A DNA stretch of 64,000 bases. Origin: Kushneria indalinina DSM 14324. GTDB lineage: Bacteria > Pseudomonadota > Gammaproteobacteria > Pseudomonadales > Halomonadaceae. The stretch is taken from assembly GCF_003385845.1 (NCBI RefSeq), contig NZ_QRDJ01000010.1, positions 20,190-84,189 on the forward strand. The letters are read 5' to 3'. The translations under genes and the position numbers were made by a program. Within the stretch, counting starts at the first letter, position 1. Each line of letters opens with the position of its first letter. Positions 18,466-29,376 of the stretch are shown piece by piece. The notes under the pieces were generated by a model. That model worked only from the letters and a program-made list of their open reading frames with translations, had not been told where the DNA came from and ran no database searches.

Positions 18466-19257
18466 ATGATGCGCAAGTCCATGCTGAGCGCACTGGCTCT
18501 GAGCCTTGGCCTGAGTGCCTGCACCACCTCGCCGCTGGGACGCTCTCAGCTGTCGCTGTTTGACAGCAGCGAGATCGACCAGCAGGGCCAGCAGGCCTTC
18601 GAGGAGTATCGCCAGAATCACAAACAGGCCACCGGCCGTGATGGCCGCTATGTCACCTGCATTGCCGATGCCATCATCGACACGCTGCCCGAGGGCCAGG
18701 GACCGTCGAAATGGACCGTTGGGGTCTATCAGGATGAGGAACCCAACGCCTTTGCCCTGCCCGGCGGCTACGTCGTGATTAATACGGGCCTGATGAAGGT
18801 GGCAAAGGATCAGGACCAGATCGCCACGGTCGTCGGTCACGAGATGGCCCACGTGCTGGCCAATCATGCCAACGAGCGCACCTCGACCCAGTCCTTGACC
18901 AGTACCGGCGTGGGTGTGGTGCAGTCCGTGACGGGCAACAACGCACTGGCCCAGCTTCTGGGCGCCGGCGCCCAGTATGGCGTGCTGCTGCCCTACTCAC
19001 GCCGCCAGGAGAGCGAAGCCGATCTACTGGGCCTGGATCTGATGGCACGGGCAGGTTTCGATCCGAAGGCCAGTATTGCGCTGTGGCAGAACATGGCCAG
19101 CGCCGGCGGCGGTCAGCCCCCGGAGTGGGTCTCGACCCACCCCAACAGCGGCGAGCGCAGCGAGGCGCTCAAGGGTCGCATGCAAAGCGCGGTTCAGCTC
19201 TCTGAGCAGGCACGCGCGACCGGCCACACCCCCAGCTGCGGCAACATCAGCTCCTGA
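18466..19257 (+). CDS. M48 family zinc metalloprotease lipoprotein (LoiP/YcaL-like)
   Basis: Envelope quality-control proteases of this group degrade misfolded outer-membrane proteins. The lipoprotein signal ends LSAC with the lipidated cysteine at residue 19. The zinc site HEMAH covers His126, Glu127 and His130, and the third ligand Glu183 lies in RRQESEAD. The conserved NAFALPGGYVVINTGL segment is at 95-110. At 263 residues it matches the short LoiP/YcaL class, with no TPR domain as in BepA. The ATG at 18466 was chosen because it yields a normal signal and AGGAG lies 11 bases upstream, a little far. ATG at 18469 is equally possible. Confidence 0.9.
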   Translation: MMRKSMLSALALSLGLSACTTSPLGRSQLSLFDSSEIDQQGQQAFEEYRQNHKQATGRDGRYVTCIADAIIDTLPEGQGPSKWTVGVYQDEEPNAFALPGGYVVINTGLMKVAKDQDQIATVVGHEMAHVLANHANERTSTQSLTSTGVGVVQSVTGNNALAQLLGAGAQYGVLLPYSRRQESEADLLGLDLMARAGFDPKASIALWQNMASAGGGQPPEWVSTHPNSGERSEALKGRMQSAVQLSEQARATGHTPSCGNISS

Positions 19258-19271
19258 CCCTGCCGGGCCGA

Positions 19272-21034
<1,763 letters not shown>

Positions 21035-21084
21035 TCATGACGATCGTTTCAAGCCATGACGGACAGTGTATGGCGGGGACAGGG

Positions 21085-21663
21085 CTAGTCGCGCAGCACA
21101 TCATCGGTGAGCAGATCGCGGATCTCGCTGGGTCGCGTCCGACCGCCCAGCGGGCCGTCCACGATCAGGACACGGGCCCCGAAGACGCTTTTGATCTCCG
21201 AGGCAGAACGACACGACGCCTCGGTGGCCCGGTTGGCCGAGCTCGATACCAGCGGCCCGCCGAAGGCGTCACACAGCGCCCCGACCAGCGGATGATCGCT
21301 GACCCGCAGGGCGACACTTGTATGCTCACCGCGCACCAGCGGGTGCGCACGGCCGTTATCCGGCACCAGCCAGCTCACCGGACCGGGCCAGCTGGCCTCG
21401 AGGCGCGCCAGATGCGCGTCGTCAAGACCGGCAAGCCAGGGCTCGAACTGCTCGATACGGGAGGCAATCAGGATCAGCCCCTTGGCCGGATCACGTGTCT
21501 TGAGAGTAAGCAGACGCTCGAGGGCGGTGGTGTTATCGGGATCACAGCCCAGCCCCCAGACGGCCTCCGTCGGGTACGCGACGACGCCACCGTCATGCAG
21601 ATGCACGGCGGCGTCCTTCAAAAGCTGAGGTTGAACAGGAGAAGTGTTGACGTGTGAAGACAT
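21085..21663 (-). CDS. tsaC: TsaC, threonylcarbamoyl-AMP synthase
   Basis: TsaC (YrdC) makes threonylcarbamoyl-AMP from threonine, bicarbonate and ATP for the t6A modification of tRNAs reading ANN codons. The 192-residue protein has the family motifs GGVVAYPTEAVWGLGCDP and KTRDPAKGLILIAS. SLR-like residues VALRVSDHPL and the C-terminal SSANRATEA follow. It is the short bacterial form without a Sua5 domain. The ATG at 21663 gives a start close to orthologues, but no clear ribosome site is seen, so the start is less certain. tcdA, which acts on the same modification, is elsewhere in the window. Confidence 0.94.
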   Translation of the reverse strand: MSSHVNTSPVQPQLLKDAAVHLHDGGVVAYPTEAVWGLGCDPDNTTALERLLTLKTRDPAKGLILIASRIEQFEPWLAGLDDAHLARLEASWPGPVSWLVPDNGRAHPLVRGEHTSVALRVSDHPLVGALCDAFGGPLVSSSANRATEASCRSASEIKSVFGARVLIVDGPLGGRTRPSEIRDLLTDDVLRD

Positions 21664-21705
21664 GCTGCGTGAATACCATTGCCCCAATCAGGTGGGCAGT
21701 GTATC

Positions 21706-22881
21706 TCATGCCAGCCTGCGTACCCAGCCACCGGCCACCTGCGCGGCCCAGCCGTCCAGCTCCAGCATGAGCAGACGCGACTGCAGCGCAGCAATCGAGT
21801 CACCGGTGCGCTCGACGAGCTCGTCGACCGGGACGGGGGTGTCCGCCAGCCATTCCCAGAGCGGGTCCTCGGGGCGTTGATCAGACGGCACGGGTGACGC
21901 AGCAATGGATGGAACAGCAACGGATGACGAAGGGTCAGGTGTGTCGGACGCCAGAGACGCCCGCACGGGCTCGAGCACCGCACGCCCCCACTGTCGCTCG
22001 GGCAGCTCCTGCACGATCTCCTCCAGACAGGTGACCAGCCGGGCACCTTCGCGAATCAGCCACAGACAGCCGCGCGCCTGCGGGTTGTGAAGCGACCCGG
22101 GCAGCGCGAAAACCTCCCGATTCTGCTCCATGGCAAGCCTGGCGCTGACCAGTGAGCCGCTCGCCATGGCCGCCTCGACCACCAGCACGCCCAGCGACAG
22201 ACCGGTAATGATGCGATTGCGCCGCGGAAAGTGCTGCGGGTGGGCCCTTGTTCCGGGCGGATGTTCGGACAGCAGCAGCCCGCCACCCGCCAGCAGCTGC
22301 TGACGCAGGCGAGCATGCGTGCGTGGGTAGAGCACATCGACGCCACAGCCCAATACGGCGATAGTCGCGCCGCGGGCTTCCAGCGCCCCGTGATGGGCGC
22401 AGCCATCCACGCCCAGCGCCAGGCCGCTGACGACGCAGTAGCCGGCACCGGCCATGTCACGCGCCAGTCGCCAGGCGTTATCCTGCCCCTCACGGGTGGG
22501 CCGGCGCGTGCCCACGACCGCCAGCGCCGGAGGTGACAACGCCTTGAGCGCACCCCAGGCCCACAGTACCGGCGGCGGATCCGGCAGCTCATCGAGCATG
22601 GCAGGCCAGGCCGGATGATCCGGCGTCAGCAGGTGATGCTGCGCGTCGTGCTCAAGCCACGCCATGGCTGTCTTGACCCGGTCGTGCAACGCGCCCTGTT
22701 CGGGCATTTGAAGATAGTAACGCAGCATCTGTGCGGCCTCTTCGGGCAGCCGGGCAAGCCAACCCTCGGGCCAGACGGGGGCGGCCTGTCTGAGCACCAT
22801 GAGACGGCGCGCCCCCACCCGTGGCAGCATCGACAGCGCCAGCCACTCACGAGGCGTGTCGGGTTGCGTGGTCTCAGTCAT
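21706..22881 (-). CDS. dprA: DprA, DNA-processing/recombination mediator
   Basis: DprA (Smf) protects incoming single-stranded DNA in transformation and loads RecA. The 391-residue protein has an N-terminal helical region. A Rossmann-like core follows with VVGTRRPTREG, VSGLALGVDGCAHHGAL, AVLGCGVDVLYPR, FPRRNRIITGLS and VVEAAMASGSL. A C-terminal winged-helix domain (about 325-390) ends the protein. The ATG at 22881 was preferred over GTG at 22884, with GGAGG nine bases upstream. It overlaps the end of the upstream gene by eight bases. Whether the cell is naturally competent cannot be judged from dprA alone. Confidence 0.95.
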   Translation of the reverse strand: MTETTQPDTPREWLALSMLPRVGARRLMVLRQAAPVWPEGWLARLPEEAAQMLRYYLQMPEQGALHDRVKTAMAWLEHDAQHHLLTPDHPAWPAMLDELPDPPPVLWAWGALKALSPPALAVVGTRRPTREGQDNAWRLARDMAGAGYCVVSGLALGVDGCAHHGALEARGATIAVLGCGVDVLYPRTHARLRQQLLAGGGLLLSEHPPGTRAHPQHFPRRNRIITGLSLGVLVVEAAMASGSLVSARLAMEQNREVFALPGSLHNPQARGCLWLIREGARLVTCLEEIVQELPERQWGRAVLEPVRASLASDTPDPSSSVAVPSIAASPVPSDQRPEDPLWEWLADTPVPVDELVERTGDSIAALQSRLLMLELDGWAAQVAGGWVRRLA

Positions 22882-23740
22882 CACCGGTTGCCTCCACGCG
22901 GTTTCCCGTGGCCATGGGCAGCCCGGCGCGCGTTACCAGCGCCAGGCTTGCCTGCTCGAACGTGCGAACGACCAGCAGCTCTCCGAGCACGCCACCGTCA
23001 AGCGCCAGCGATTCATGGGTCACCGGGTCGGTCACGCTTTCGGCCTCGCCCTGTACGCGAAGGCGCATGCCGGGTGTGACCCGTTGGCGCCCCAGATCGA
23101 TCACCACGATATCGCGCAGTCCCACCATCTGCCCGGCGCCGGGGCGGTCAATAATCCGGCCCAGCGTGCCTTCTGGCGCAGCTTTCGGTATCAGTTGCGC
23201 CGGGGGCACCCAGCCATCGAGCGCCATGAGATGCGCCCCGGCACTCACCTCCCGCGGACTTTTTTCAACGGTGAGCGTCGACAGCGGCGACCCCAGGCGC
23301 TCAAGACGCACCACCCCCTGACGGATCATGACCTGTCCCAGCGCCCGGCCCTGGTCATCTTCAAGCATTGCCCCCGGGGTATAGAGGCCAAACCGCTGCC
23401 CTGGACGCCCCTGAACGTGGCGCGCCAGCACCTGATCGCCAGCGCCGCTGAGCAGGCGCCCCTCGCTGCCGCTGACCACATAGGCGCTCGGCGCCTCCGT
23501 GCCGGCCTCGATGATGCGATAGTTCATCAGTGCCTGCGCACGAGCCGAAATGTCCACGGGCGATTGCTGCTGCTCCAGCGGGAGAAAGCGCAGTCTGGGC
23601 GACAGGGTCACGACGCTGTCCTGCGCGCCTGTGGGCTCTGCCTTCACTGCACCTGCCCAGGGCGCAACGGCGGTCACCATGATCGCCACCAGCGCCATAT
23701 ACCTTGTGGCCTGGCTGGCGCGGGTACCCCTGGCGTCCAT
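22874..23740 (-). CDS. Exported protein related to dprA-adjacent LysM proteins, LysM domain absent
   Basis: In Pseudomonas the gene before dprA encodes a secreted LysM protein (PA0020 type). This 288-residue protein resembles the long C-terminal part of that family: VTLSPRLRFLPL, AYVVSGSEGRLLSGAGDQVLAR, and near the end GRIIDRPGAGQMVGLRDIVVIDLG plus VVRTFEQASLALV. After the signal peptide (about residues 1-34, ending VKA) the sequence runs almost directly into this part, with no room for the roughly 45-residue LysM repeat and no YTVVKGDTLW-like motif. Its function is unknown. The ATG at 23740 has AAGG six bases upstream; ATG at 23755 is the alternative. Confidence 0.8.
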   Translation of the reverse strand: MDARGTRASQATRYMALVAIMVTAVAPWAGAVKAEPTGAQDSVVTLSPRLRFLPLEQQQSPVDISARAQALMNYRIIEAGTEAPSAYVVSGSEGRLLSGAGDQVLARHVQGRPGQRFGLYTPGAMLEDDQGRALGQVMIRQGVVRLERLGSPLSTLTVEKSPREVSAGAHLMALDGWVPPAQLIPKAAPEGTLGRIIDRPGAGQMVGLRDIVVIDLGRQRVTPGMRLRVQGEAESVTDPVTHESLALDGGVLGELLVVRTFEQASLALVTRAGLPMATGNRVEATGDD

Positions 23741-23800
23741 CTTTTGCCTTCTCATGTCATCTTCGCTCTGCTGTCGGTTCCGTTGCCAACGCCTGCGCAC

Positions 23801-23816
23801 TACAATGGGCGCCATA
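23801..23816 (+). promoter_or_regulatory. Candidate def promoter -10 with GC-rich discriminator
   Basis: TACAAT (23801-23806) followed at once by GGGCGCCAT resembles the -10 region and discriminator in front of valS and ndk in this window. No convincing -35 is visible. It lies in the divergent gap upstream of def. Confidence 0.4.
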
Positions 23817-23917
23817 CGGAGTGAATCCATTCATGCATTTACGGCCGTCACCCCGGCTTTCTTGACCCGTAGTAATCCTCGGGACGCACGAGTGACGACC
23901 CCACGACAGATACGAAC

Positions 23918-24424
23918 ATGGCTCTACTGACGATTCTTGAATATCCCGATGAACGCCTGCGAACCCGTGCCGAGCCCGTGACCGAGGTCGATGACGAGGT
24001 GCGTCGCCTGATTGATGACATGTTTGAAACCATGTATGACGCCCCGGGCATCGGCCTTGCCGCCACACAGGTCGACGTGCATCGCCGCGTGATCGTGATG
24101 GATGTCAGCGAAGAGAAAAACCAGCCGCTGGCGCTGGTCAATCCGGAAGTGACCCTGCTGGGCGAGGAACGCGAACCGCTGCAGGAAGGCTGTCTGTCGA
24201 TTCCGGAATACTACGCCGAAGTGCCCCGCGCCCTGCGGGTGCATCTCAAGGCGCAGGACCGCAACGGCAAGTCCTATGAGCTGGAGGCCGATGGCCTGCT
24301 GGCCCACTGCATACAGCATGAAGCAGACCATCTGGAAGGCGTGCTGTTTGTCGACTATCTCTCCCCGCTCAAGCGCGACCGGGTCAAAAAGAAGATGCTC
24401 AAGCGCCAGAAAACGACCTCCTGA
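23918..24424 (+). CDS. def: Peptide deformylase
   Basis: Def removes the formyl group from new proteins. The three defining motifs are present: GIGLAATQ (45-51), EGCLSIP with Cys92, and HEADH with His134, Glu135 and His138. Cys92, His134 and His138 bind the metal. At 168 residues it is a standard type I enzyme with a basic C-terminal tail. It leads the def-fmt-rsmB cluster. A hairpin lies between it and fmt. Confidence 0.97.
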   Translation: MALLTILEYPDERLRTRAEPVTEVDDEVRRLIDDMFETMYDAPGIGLAATQVDVHRRVIVMDVSEEKNQPLALVNPEVTLLGEEREPLQEGCLSIPEYYAEVPRALRVHLKAQDRNGKSYELEADGLLAHCIQHEADHLEGVLFVDYLSPLKRDRVKKKMLKRQKTTS

Positions 24425-24463
24425 GCCCCTTTGCCGCTCGTCACTGACGGCCCGTTCCCTTTA

Positions 24464-24488
24464 TCAGCGCCCCCTGCAGGGGCGCTGA
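24464..24488 (+). terminator. Hairpin between def and fmt
   Basis: A 10-base-pair perfect inverted repeat (TCAGCGCCCC with GGGGCGCTGA) has a five-base loop and is followed by CGTCTTTC. It may weaken transcription into fmt, but the T-content is low. Confidence 0.4.
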
Positions 24489-24507
24489 CGTCTTTCAGGA
24501 CCACGCC

Positions 24508-25473
24508 ATGCCCAGCCCCCTTCGCATTGCCTTTGCCGGCACGCCGGAGTTTGCCGCCGAACATCTTCGTGCCCTGCTCGAAAGCCATCACGAGATCTGC
24601 TGTGTCTACACCCAGCCCGACCGCCCGGCCGGGCGCGGCCGTCGCCTGACGCCCTCCCCGGTCAAGGCACTGGCGCTGGAACACGGCCTGGCCGTGCATC
24701 AGCCCGAAAAATTGAAAACGCCGGATACCCACGCGCCGTTGATCGAGGCCGACATCGACGTACTGGTCGTGGTCGCCTATGGCCTGATTCTGCCGCGCGC
24801 CGTGCTGGATATCCCGCGACGCGGCGCCATCAACGTTCACGCCTCCCTGCTGCCGCGCTGGCGCGGGGCGGCGCCTATCCAGCGCGCCATCGAAGCCGGC
24901 GATCGCGACAGCGGCGTGACCCTCATGGCCATGGATGAGGGTCTTGATACCGGCGACATGCTGCTGACGGTCCACACGCCCATCGATGACACTACCACGG
25001 CTGCCACGCTGCATGACCGCCTCGCCGGCATCGGCGCCACGGCCCTGATCGAGGCGCTTGATCGCATGAGCGACGATCAGCTGCCGGCCACGCCCCAGCC
25101 CGAAGACGGCGTGACGTATGCCGCCAAGCTGAGCAAGGCCGAGGCCCGGCTCGACTTCAGCCAGAGCGCCACCGCCCTTTCGCAGCGCGTTCGGGCGTTC
25201 AACCCCTTCCCGGTCGCCTGGACCACCCTCCATGGCGAGACGCTGCGACTCTGGCATGCCCAGGCGCGTGACGCGCGGGAGGGCGAATCCGATGCCATGG
25301 CCGGTCAGCTGCTGGACGCCGAGGCAGATGCCCTGTGTGTGGCCTGCGGCGAGGGGGTGTTGCGCATCACCCACGCCCAATTGCCGGGCGGCAAGATGCT
25401 GCCGGCCCATGAACTGCTCAATAGCCGGCGCGACCAGTTTGCCGCCGGTACACTGCTGGGAACCGATCAATGA
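24508..25473 (+). CDS. fmt: Methionyl-tRNA formyltransferase
   Basis: Fmt adds a formyl group from 10-formyl-tetrahydrofolate to initiator Met-tRNA. The N-terminal hydrolase-like fold has RIAFAGTPEFAAEHL and the catalytic region INVHASLLPRWRGAAPIQRAI, with the conserved Asn and His. MAMDEGLDTGDML holds the conserved Asp. A C-terminal tRNA-binding domain begins near residue 205. The protein is 321 residues, normal for the family. The stop overlaps the rsmB start by four bases. Confidence 0.97.
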   Translation: MPSPLRIAFAGTPEFAAEHLRALLESHHEICCVYTQPDRPAGRGRRLTPSPVKALALEHGLAVHQPEKLKTPDTHAPLIEADIDVLVVVAYGLILPRAVLDIPRRGAINVHASLLPRWRGAAPIQRAIEAGDRDSGVTLMAMDEGLDTGDMLLTVHTPIDDTTTAATLHDRLAGIGATALIEALDRMSDDQLPATPQPEDGVTYAAKLSKAEARLDFSQSATALSQRVRAFNPFPVAWTTLHGETLRLWHAQARDAREGESDAMAGQLLDAEADALCVACGEGVLRITHAQLPGGKMLPAHELLNSRRDQFAAGTLLGTDQ

Positions 25474-26807
25474 GTCGTCAACGTACTCAAAAGCCAAAAC
25501 ATCCCATGGGCGTGCGGGCCCATGCCGCGCAGAACCTGGCCCCCGTCCTGAGCCAGCAGGGGTCGCTGTCCGGCGAGATCCCCGAGGGTATTGCCGCACG
25601 GGATCAGGGTCTCTACCGGGCGCTGTGCTTTGGTGTGTGTCGCGCCCTGCCCCAGCTTGAAGCCGTCGCGGCGACGCTTTTGAAATCGCCCTTCAAGCAG
25701 CGCGATCAGGACATTCATGCCCTGCTGCTGGTCGGGCTGTATCAGCTCTTTCACATGCGCATCCCCACTCACGCTGCCGTGGGCGAAACCGCCGGCGGTG
25801 CGCGCGAGCTCAACAAGGAGTGGGCCACCCGGGTCATCAACGGCTGCCTGCGCCGCGCCGATCGCGAACGTGACACGCTGCTGGCAGAGGTCGAAAAAAC
25901 GCCTGCTGCCGCCCACTGGCATCCGCAGTGGCTGCTGACCCGGCTGGAGAAAGCCTGGCCCGATCAGTGGCGCGAGATTACGGCCGCCAATAACGTGGCC
26001 GGCCCCATGACGCTGCGCGTCAATCGAGCCCATCAGGCGCGTGCAGACTGGCTTGAGCGACTGGAAGGGGCCGGTCTGGCCGCACGCGCGTGTGCGTTCA
26101 GTGATGACGGTCTGACGCTTGAGACGCCCTGTGATGTCGAACAGCTGCCGGGGTTTCAGGACGGTGATGTCAGCGTTCAGGACGAGGCGGCCCAGCTGGC
26201 CGCTGCGCTGCTGCTGAAGGATCTTGACGGGCGTGCAACACCACTGCGCCTGCTTGATGCCTGCAGCGCGCCGGGCGGCAAGAGCGCCCACCTGCTGGAG
26301 TGCGCCCCTGAAAGCGCTCTGACCGCGCTGGACAGCAATGCTCACCGCCTTGAGCGCGTGCGCGAGACGCTGGCTCGCCTGAAGCTTTCGGCCACTCTTG
26401 AAGCCGCGGATGCCACCACGGATGACTGGTGGGACGGAACACCCTTTGATGGCATTTTGCTGGACGCCCCCTGTTCCGGCACCGGCGTCATTCGCCGTCA
26501 TCCCGACATCAAGGCGCTGCGCCGGGACGAGGACATTGCCGAACTGGCCGCGCTGCAGGCGCGCCTGCTGGAGGCCCAGTGGCAGCGTCTGGCGCCCGGC
26601 GGGCGGCTGCTTTATGCCACCTGCTCGGTGCTGCCGGAGGAAAACGCCGAGCAGATTGCCGCGTTTCTGGCCCGCACGCCGGATGCACGCGCACTGCCGA
26701 TCACGGCCGACTGGGGTCAGAGCGCCGGCGAGGGCCGTCAGCTAATGCCGACCCCCGACGGTCATGACGGCTTTTTCTACGCACTGCTGGAGAAGGCCGC
26801 CGACTGA
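25470..26807 (+). CDS. rsmB: RsmB, 16S rRNA (cytosine-967 C5)-methyltransferase
   Basis: RsmB methylates C967 of 16S rRNA with SAM. The 445-residue protein has a NusB-like RNA-binding domain (about 15-150) and then the methyltransferase domain. The latter shows LLDACSAPGGKSAHLLE (SAM motif I), the motif IV DAPCSGTGVIRRHPD and the motif VI YATCSVLPEEN with the catalytic cysteine. In Gammaproteobacteria trkA usually follows at once; here two unrelated short genes intervene. It starts inside the fmt stop codon. Confidence 0.96.
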   Translation: MSRQRTQKPKHPMGVRAHAAQNLAPVLSQQGSLSGEIPEGIAARDQGLYRALCFGVCRALPQLEAVAATLLKSPFKQRDQDIHALLLVGLYQLFHMRIPTHAAVGETAGGARELNKEWATRVINGCLRRADRERDTLLAEVEKTPAAAHWHPQWLLTRLEKAWPDQWREITAANNVAGPMTLRVNRAHQARADWLERLEGAGLAARACAFSDDGLTLETPCDVEQLPGFQDGDVSVQDEAAQLAAALLLKDLDGRATPLRLLDACSAPGGKSAHLLECAPESALTALDSNAHRLERVRETLARLKLSATLEAADATTDDWWDGTPFDGILLDAPCSGTGVIRRHPDIKALRRDEDIAELAALQARLLEAQWQRLAPGGRLLYATCSVLPEENAEQIAAFLARTPDARALPITADWGQSAGEGRQLMPTPDGHDGFFYALLEKAAD

Positions 26808-26918
26808 CGAGCGGTACAGACAAAAACCAACAACAAGCTTTCACTCACCGGCGCTTGTCAGATGAACAGGCGCCTTCGATACTAGAAGCCATCCTGACTG
26901 CCGGACACATGACACCCC

Positions 26919-27611
26919 ATGGCCTACTCACATCGTGATACCGACATGCCCGAGGCAAGACCGCCACGGGATCAGTGCGCGCTGATCGTGGTGGACATGC
27001 AGGTCGATTTCATGCCCGGCGGCGCCCTGCCCTGTACCCGTGGCAACGAGATCGTGACCGGCATACAAAACGCCATGAGCAGCGGCGAGTACGGCCATAT
27101 CGTGGCCACCCAGGACTGGCATCCGGCCGGCCATATCTCCTTTGCCAGCAGCCACGGCCACCATCAGCCCTTTGACACGATCGAGCTTTATGGCGAAGAG
27201 CAGACGCTCTGGCCGGATCACTGCGTACGCGCCAGCCGCGGTGCCGTACTGGATACGCGGCTGGACTGGTCACTGGCGGATGTCATCATTCGCAAGGGCA
27301 GCGACCCGCGCGTGGACAGCTACAGCGCCTTTCGGGACAATCTGGGGCCAAAGGGCACCCGTCCGTCCACCGGCCTTGCCGGCTGGCTGCATGAAAGAGG
27401 CGTGACCGAGGTGGCCGTCTGCGGACTGGCGCGTGAGGTCTGTGTGCTCTGGACCGCCGAGGATGCCCAGAGCGCAGGATTCAACACCCGATTTCTCTGG
27501 CCGCTGACGCGCCCGGTGTCCTTTGACTCCGACACCGCGACGTATCAAAGGCTGGAACACTGTGGTATCGCGATCGTCGATACCGACTCCATGGACCCCC
27601 CTGACGCCTGA
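26919..27611 (+). CDS. pncA: Nicotinamidase (isochorismatase-fold hydrolase)
   Basis: PncA converts nicotinamide to nicotinate for NAD recycling. The 230-residue protein has the catalytic triad Asp26 (IVVDMQVDF), Lys126 (IIRKGSD) and Cys175 (GLAREVCV). The metal-binding set TQDWHPAGHISF provides Asp66, His68 and His72. The stretch before the cysteine reads GLAREV where many family members have GLATDY, a small deviation near the active site. It stands between rsmB and dodecin rather than in an NAD operon. Isochorismatase-fold relatives share the triad, but the DWHPAGHISF motif favours nicotinamidase. Confidence 0.88.
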   Translation: MAYSHRDTDMPEARPPRDQCALIVVDMQVDFMPGGALPCTRGNEIVTGIQNAMSSGEYGHIVATQDWHPAGHISFASSHGHHQPFDTIELYGEEQTLWPDHCVRASRGAVLDTRLDWSLADVIIRKGSDPRVDSYSAFRDNLGPKGTRPSTGLAGWLHERGVTEVAVCGLAREVCVLWTAEDAQSAGFNTRFLWPLTRPVSFDSDTATYQRLEHCGIAIVDTDSMDPPDA

Positions 27612-27644
27612 AGTGCACAGGGGCCACGTTAAAGGAAAGACACC

Positions 27645-27851
27645 ATGAGCGATCATGTCTACAAGTCCGTCGAACTGACCGGCTCTTCCGAGACCAGCAT
27701 CGAGGAAGCCGTGCAAAATGCCCTGACCAAGGCCAGCCAGTCCATCGAGAACATGCAGTGGTTCCAGGTCACCGAGACCCGCGGCAACATCGAAAACGGC
27801 ACCGTGGCCCACTGGCAGGTCAGCATCAAGGTCGGCTTCACCCTCGAGTGA
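27645..27851 (+). CDS. Dodecin, flavin-binding small protein
   Basis: Dodecins form hollow 12-mers that store flavins such as riboflavin or FMN. The 68-residue protein matches the family well: [21 protein letters not shown] at the start, [18 protein letters not shown] with the flavin-stacking Trp at about 39, and WQVSIKVGF at the end. AAAGGAAAG precedes the ATG by about seven bases. It is 33 bases after pncA, so both redox-cofactor genes may be co-transcribed. A strong hairpin follows. Confidence 0.93.
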   Translation: MSDHVYKSVELTGSSETSIEEAVQNALTKASQSIENMQWFQVTETRGNIENGTVAHWQVSIKVGFTLE

Positions 27852-27858
27852 TGCCCGC

Positions 27859-27887
27859 GCGGCAGCCAGCTTCTGGCTGCCGCTTTT
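27859..27887 (+). terminator. Terminator after dodecin
   Basis: An 11-base-pair perfect stem (GCGGCAGCCAG with CTGGCTGCCGC) with a three-base loop is followed by TTTT. It separates the pncA-dodecin pair from trkA. Confidence 0.85.
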
Positions 27888-27986
27888 ACGTTCCCGCCAA
27901 CCCCTTCCCCGCTCTTCCCCTGGTCGCCGTTTGGTGCCAACATTCCCCGCCATTGATCTTGCCTCATCACCTTTCGGACCCTCGTC

Positions 27987-29360
27987 ATGAAAATCATCAT
28001 TCTGGGCGCCGGCCAGGTAGGCGGTACGCTGGCCGAGCATCTGGCGCATGAAGACAACGACATCACCGTGGTGGATGTCGACAGCGTTCGCCTGCGTGAT
28101 CTGAGCACGCGTCTGGATCTAAGGACCGTGCAGGGCGTGTGCTCCTACCCGATCACCCTGAAAGAGGCCGGGGCCGAGGACGCCGACATGCTGATTGCGG
28201 TGACCAACTCCGATGAAGTCAACATGATGGCCTGTCAGGTGGCCCATACGCTTTTTAGCACGCCGACCAAGATTGCCCGGGTGCGCGCGACCCAGTATCT
28301 GACCAGCAAGGGGCTGTTTTCTCAGGACGCCATTCCGATCGATGTACTGATCAGCCCCGAGCAGGTGGTGACCAACCACATCCGTCGTCTGATCGAATAT
28401 CCCGGTGCCCTGCAAGTGCTGGATTTCGCCAACGGTCTGGCGCAGCTGGTGGCGGTCAAGGCCTACTATGGTGGCCCGCTGGTGGGGCAGGAGCTGGCGT
28501 TTCTGCGCCGCCACATGCCCAACGTCGATACCCGAGTAGCGGCCATCTATCGGCGCAACCGGCCGATCATGCCGCGCGGCAATACCGTGATCGAGGCTGA
28601 TGACGAGGTGTTTTTCATCGCCGCGCGCAAGGACATTCGCACCGTCATGGGCGAGCTCCGGCGCGTCGACCGCGGCTTTCGTCGGGTCATGATCGGCGGT
28701 GGCGGCAACATCGGTGAGCGACTGGCCGAAACGCTCGAGCAGGACTATCAGGTCAAGATTCTCGAGCAGAATCTGGAGCGCTGCACCCAGCTCTCGGAGA
28801 ATTTAAAGCGCACTGTGGTGCTGCACGGTAGCGCCACCAGCAAACGGCTGCTGCTCGAAGAAAACATCGAGGAGTGCGACATCTTCTGCGCGCTGACCAA
28901 CGATGACGAGGTCAACGTCATGTCCTCGATGCTGGCCAAGCGTCTGGGCGCCAAAAAGGTGCTGACCCTGATCAACAATCCAGCCTATGTGGACCTGGTG
29001 CAGGGCGGCGAGATCGATATCGCCATCTCGCCGCAGCAGGCGACCATCGGCGGGCTATTGACCCACGTGCGCCGCGGCGACATCGTCAACGTCCACTCCC
29101 TGCGCCGCGGGGCGGCCGAGGCGATCGAGGCGATTGCCCACGGCGATTCGCGCTCATCGCGCGTGGTCGGGCGCACCATTGGCGAGGTCAAGCTGCCCGA
29201 AGGCGTCAGCATCGGCGCCATCGTACGCGGGCGGGACGTCATGATTGCCCATCGCGACATCACCATTCAGACCGATGACCACGTCATCCTCTTTGTGGTC
29301 GACAAGCGCCGGCTCAAGGAGGTCGAGCGCCTCTTCCAGGTGGGGCTGAGCTTTTTCTAG
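27987..29360 (+). CDS. trkA: TrkA, NAD-binding regulatory subunit of the Trk potassium transporter
   Basis: TrkA is a peripheral membrane protein that gates TrkH/TrkG potassium channels. The 457-residue protein is a tandem of two Rossmann plus TrkA-C units. [13 protein letters not shown] opens the first at residue 7 and [13 protein letters not shown] opens the second near residue 234. VVDVDSVRL and LEQNLERC are the acidic ends of the nucleotide folds. No trkH gene is nearby. In a salt-adapted organism potassium uptake is central, but this gene alone does not prove that lifestyle. Confidence 0.96.
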   Translation: MKIIILGAGQVGGTLAEHLAHEDNDITVVDVDSVRLRDLSTRLDLRTVQGVCSYPITLKEAGAEDADMLIAVTNSDEVNMMACQVAHTLFSTPTKIARVRATQYLTSKGLFSQDAIPIDVLISPEQVVTNHIRRLIEYPGALQVLDFANGLAQLVAVKAYYGGPLVGQELAFLRRHMPNVDTRVAAIYRRNRPIMPRGNTVIEADDEVFFIAARKDIRTVMGELRRVDRGFRRVMIGGGGNIGERLAETLEQDYQVKILEQNLERCTQLSENLKRTVVLHGSATSKRLLLEENIEECDIFCALTNDDEVNVMSSMLAKRLGAKKVLTLINNPAYVDLVQGGEIDIAISPQQATIGGLLTHVRRGDIVNVHSLRRGAAEAIEAIAHGDSRSSRVVGRTIGEVKLPEGVSIGAIVRGRDVMIAHRDITIQTDDHVILFVVDKRRLKEVERLFQVGLSFF

Positions 29361-29376
29361 CCGACATCTGCCGGGG

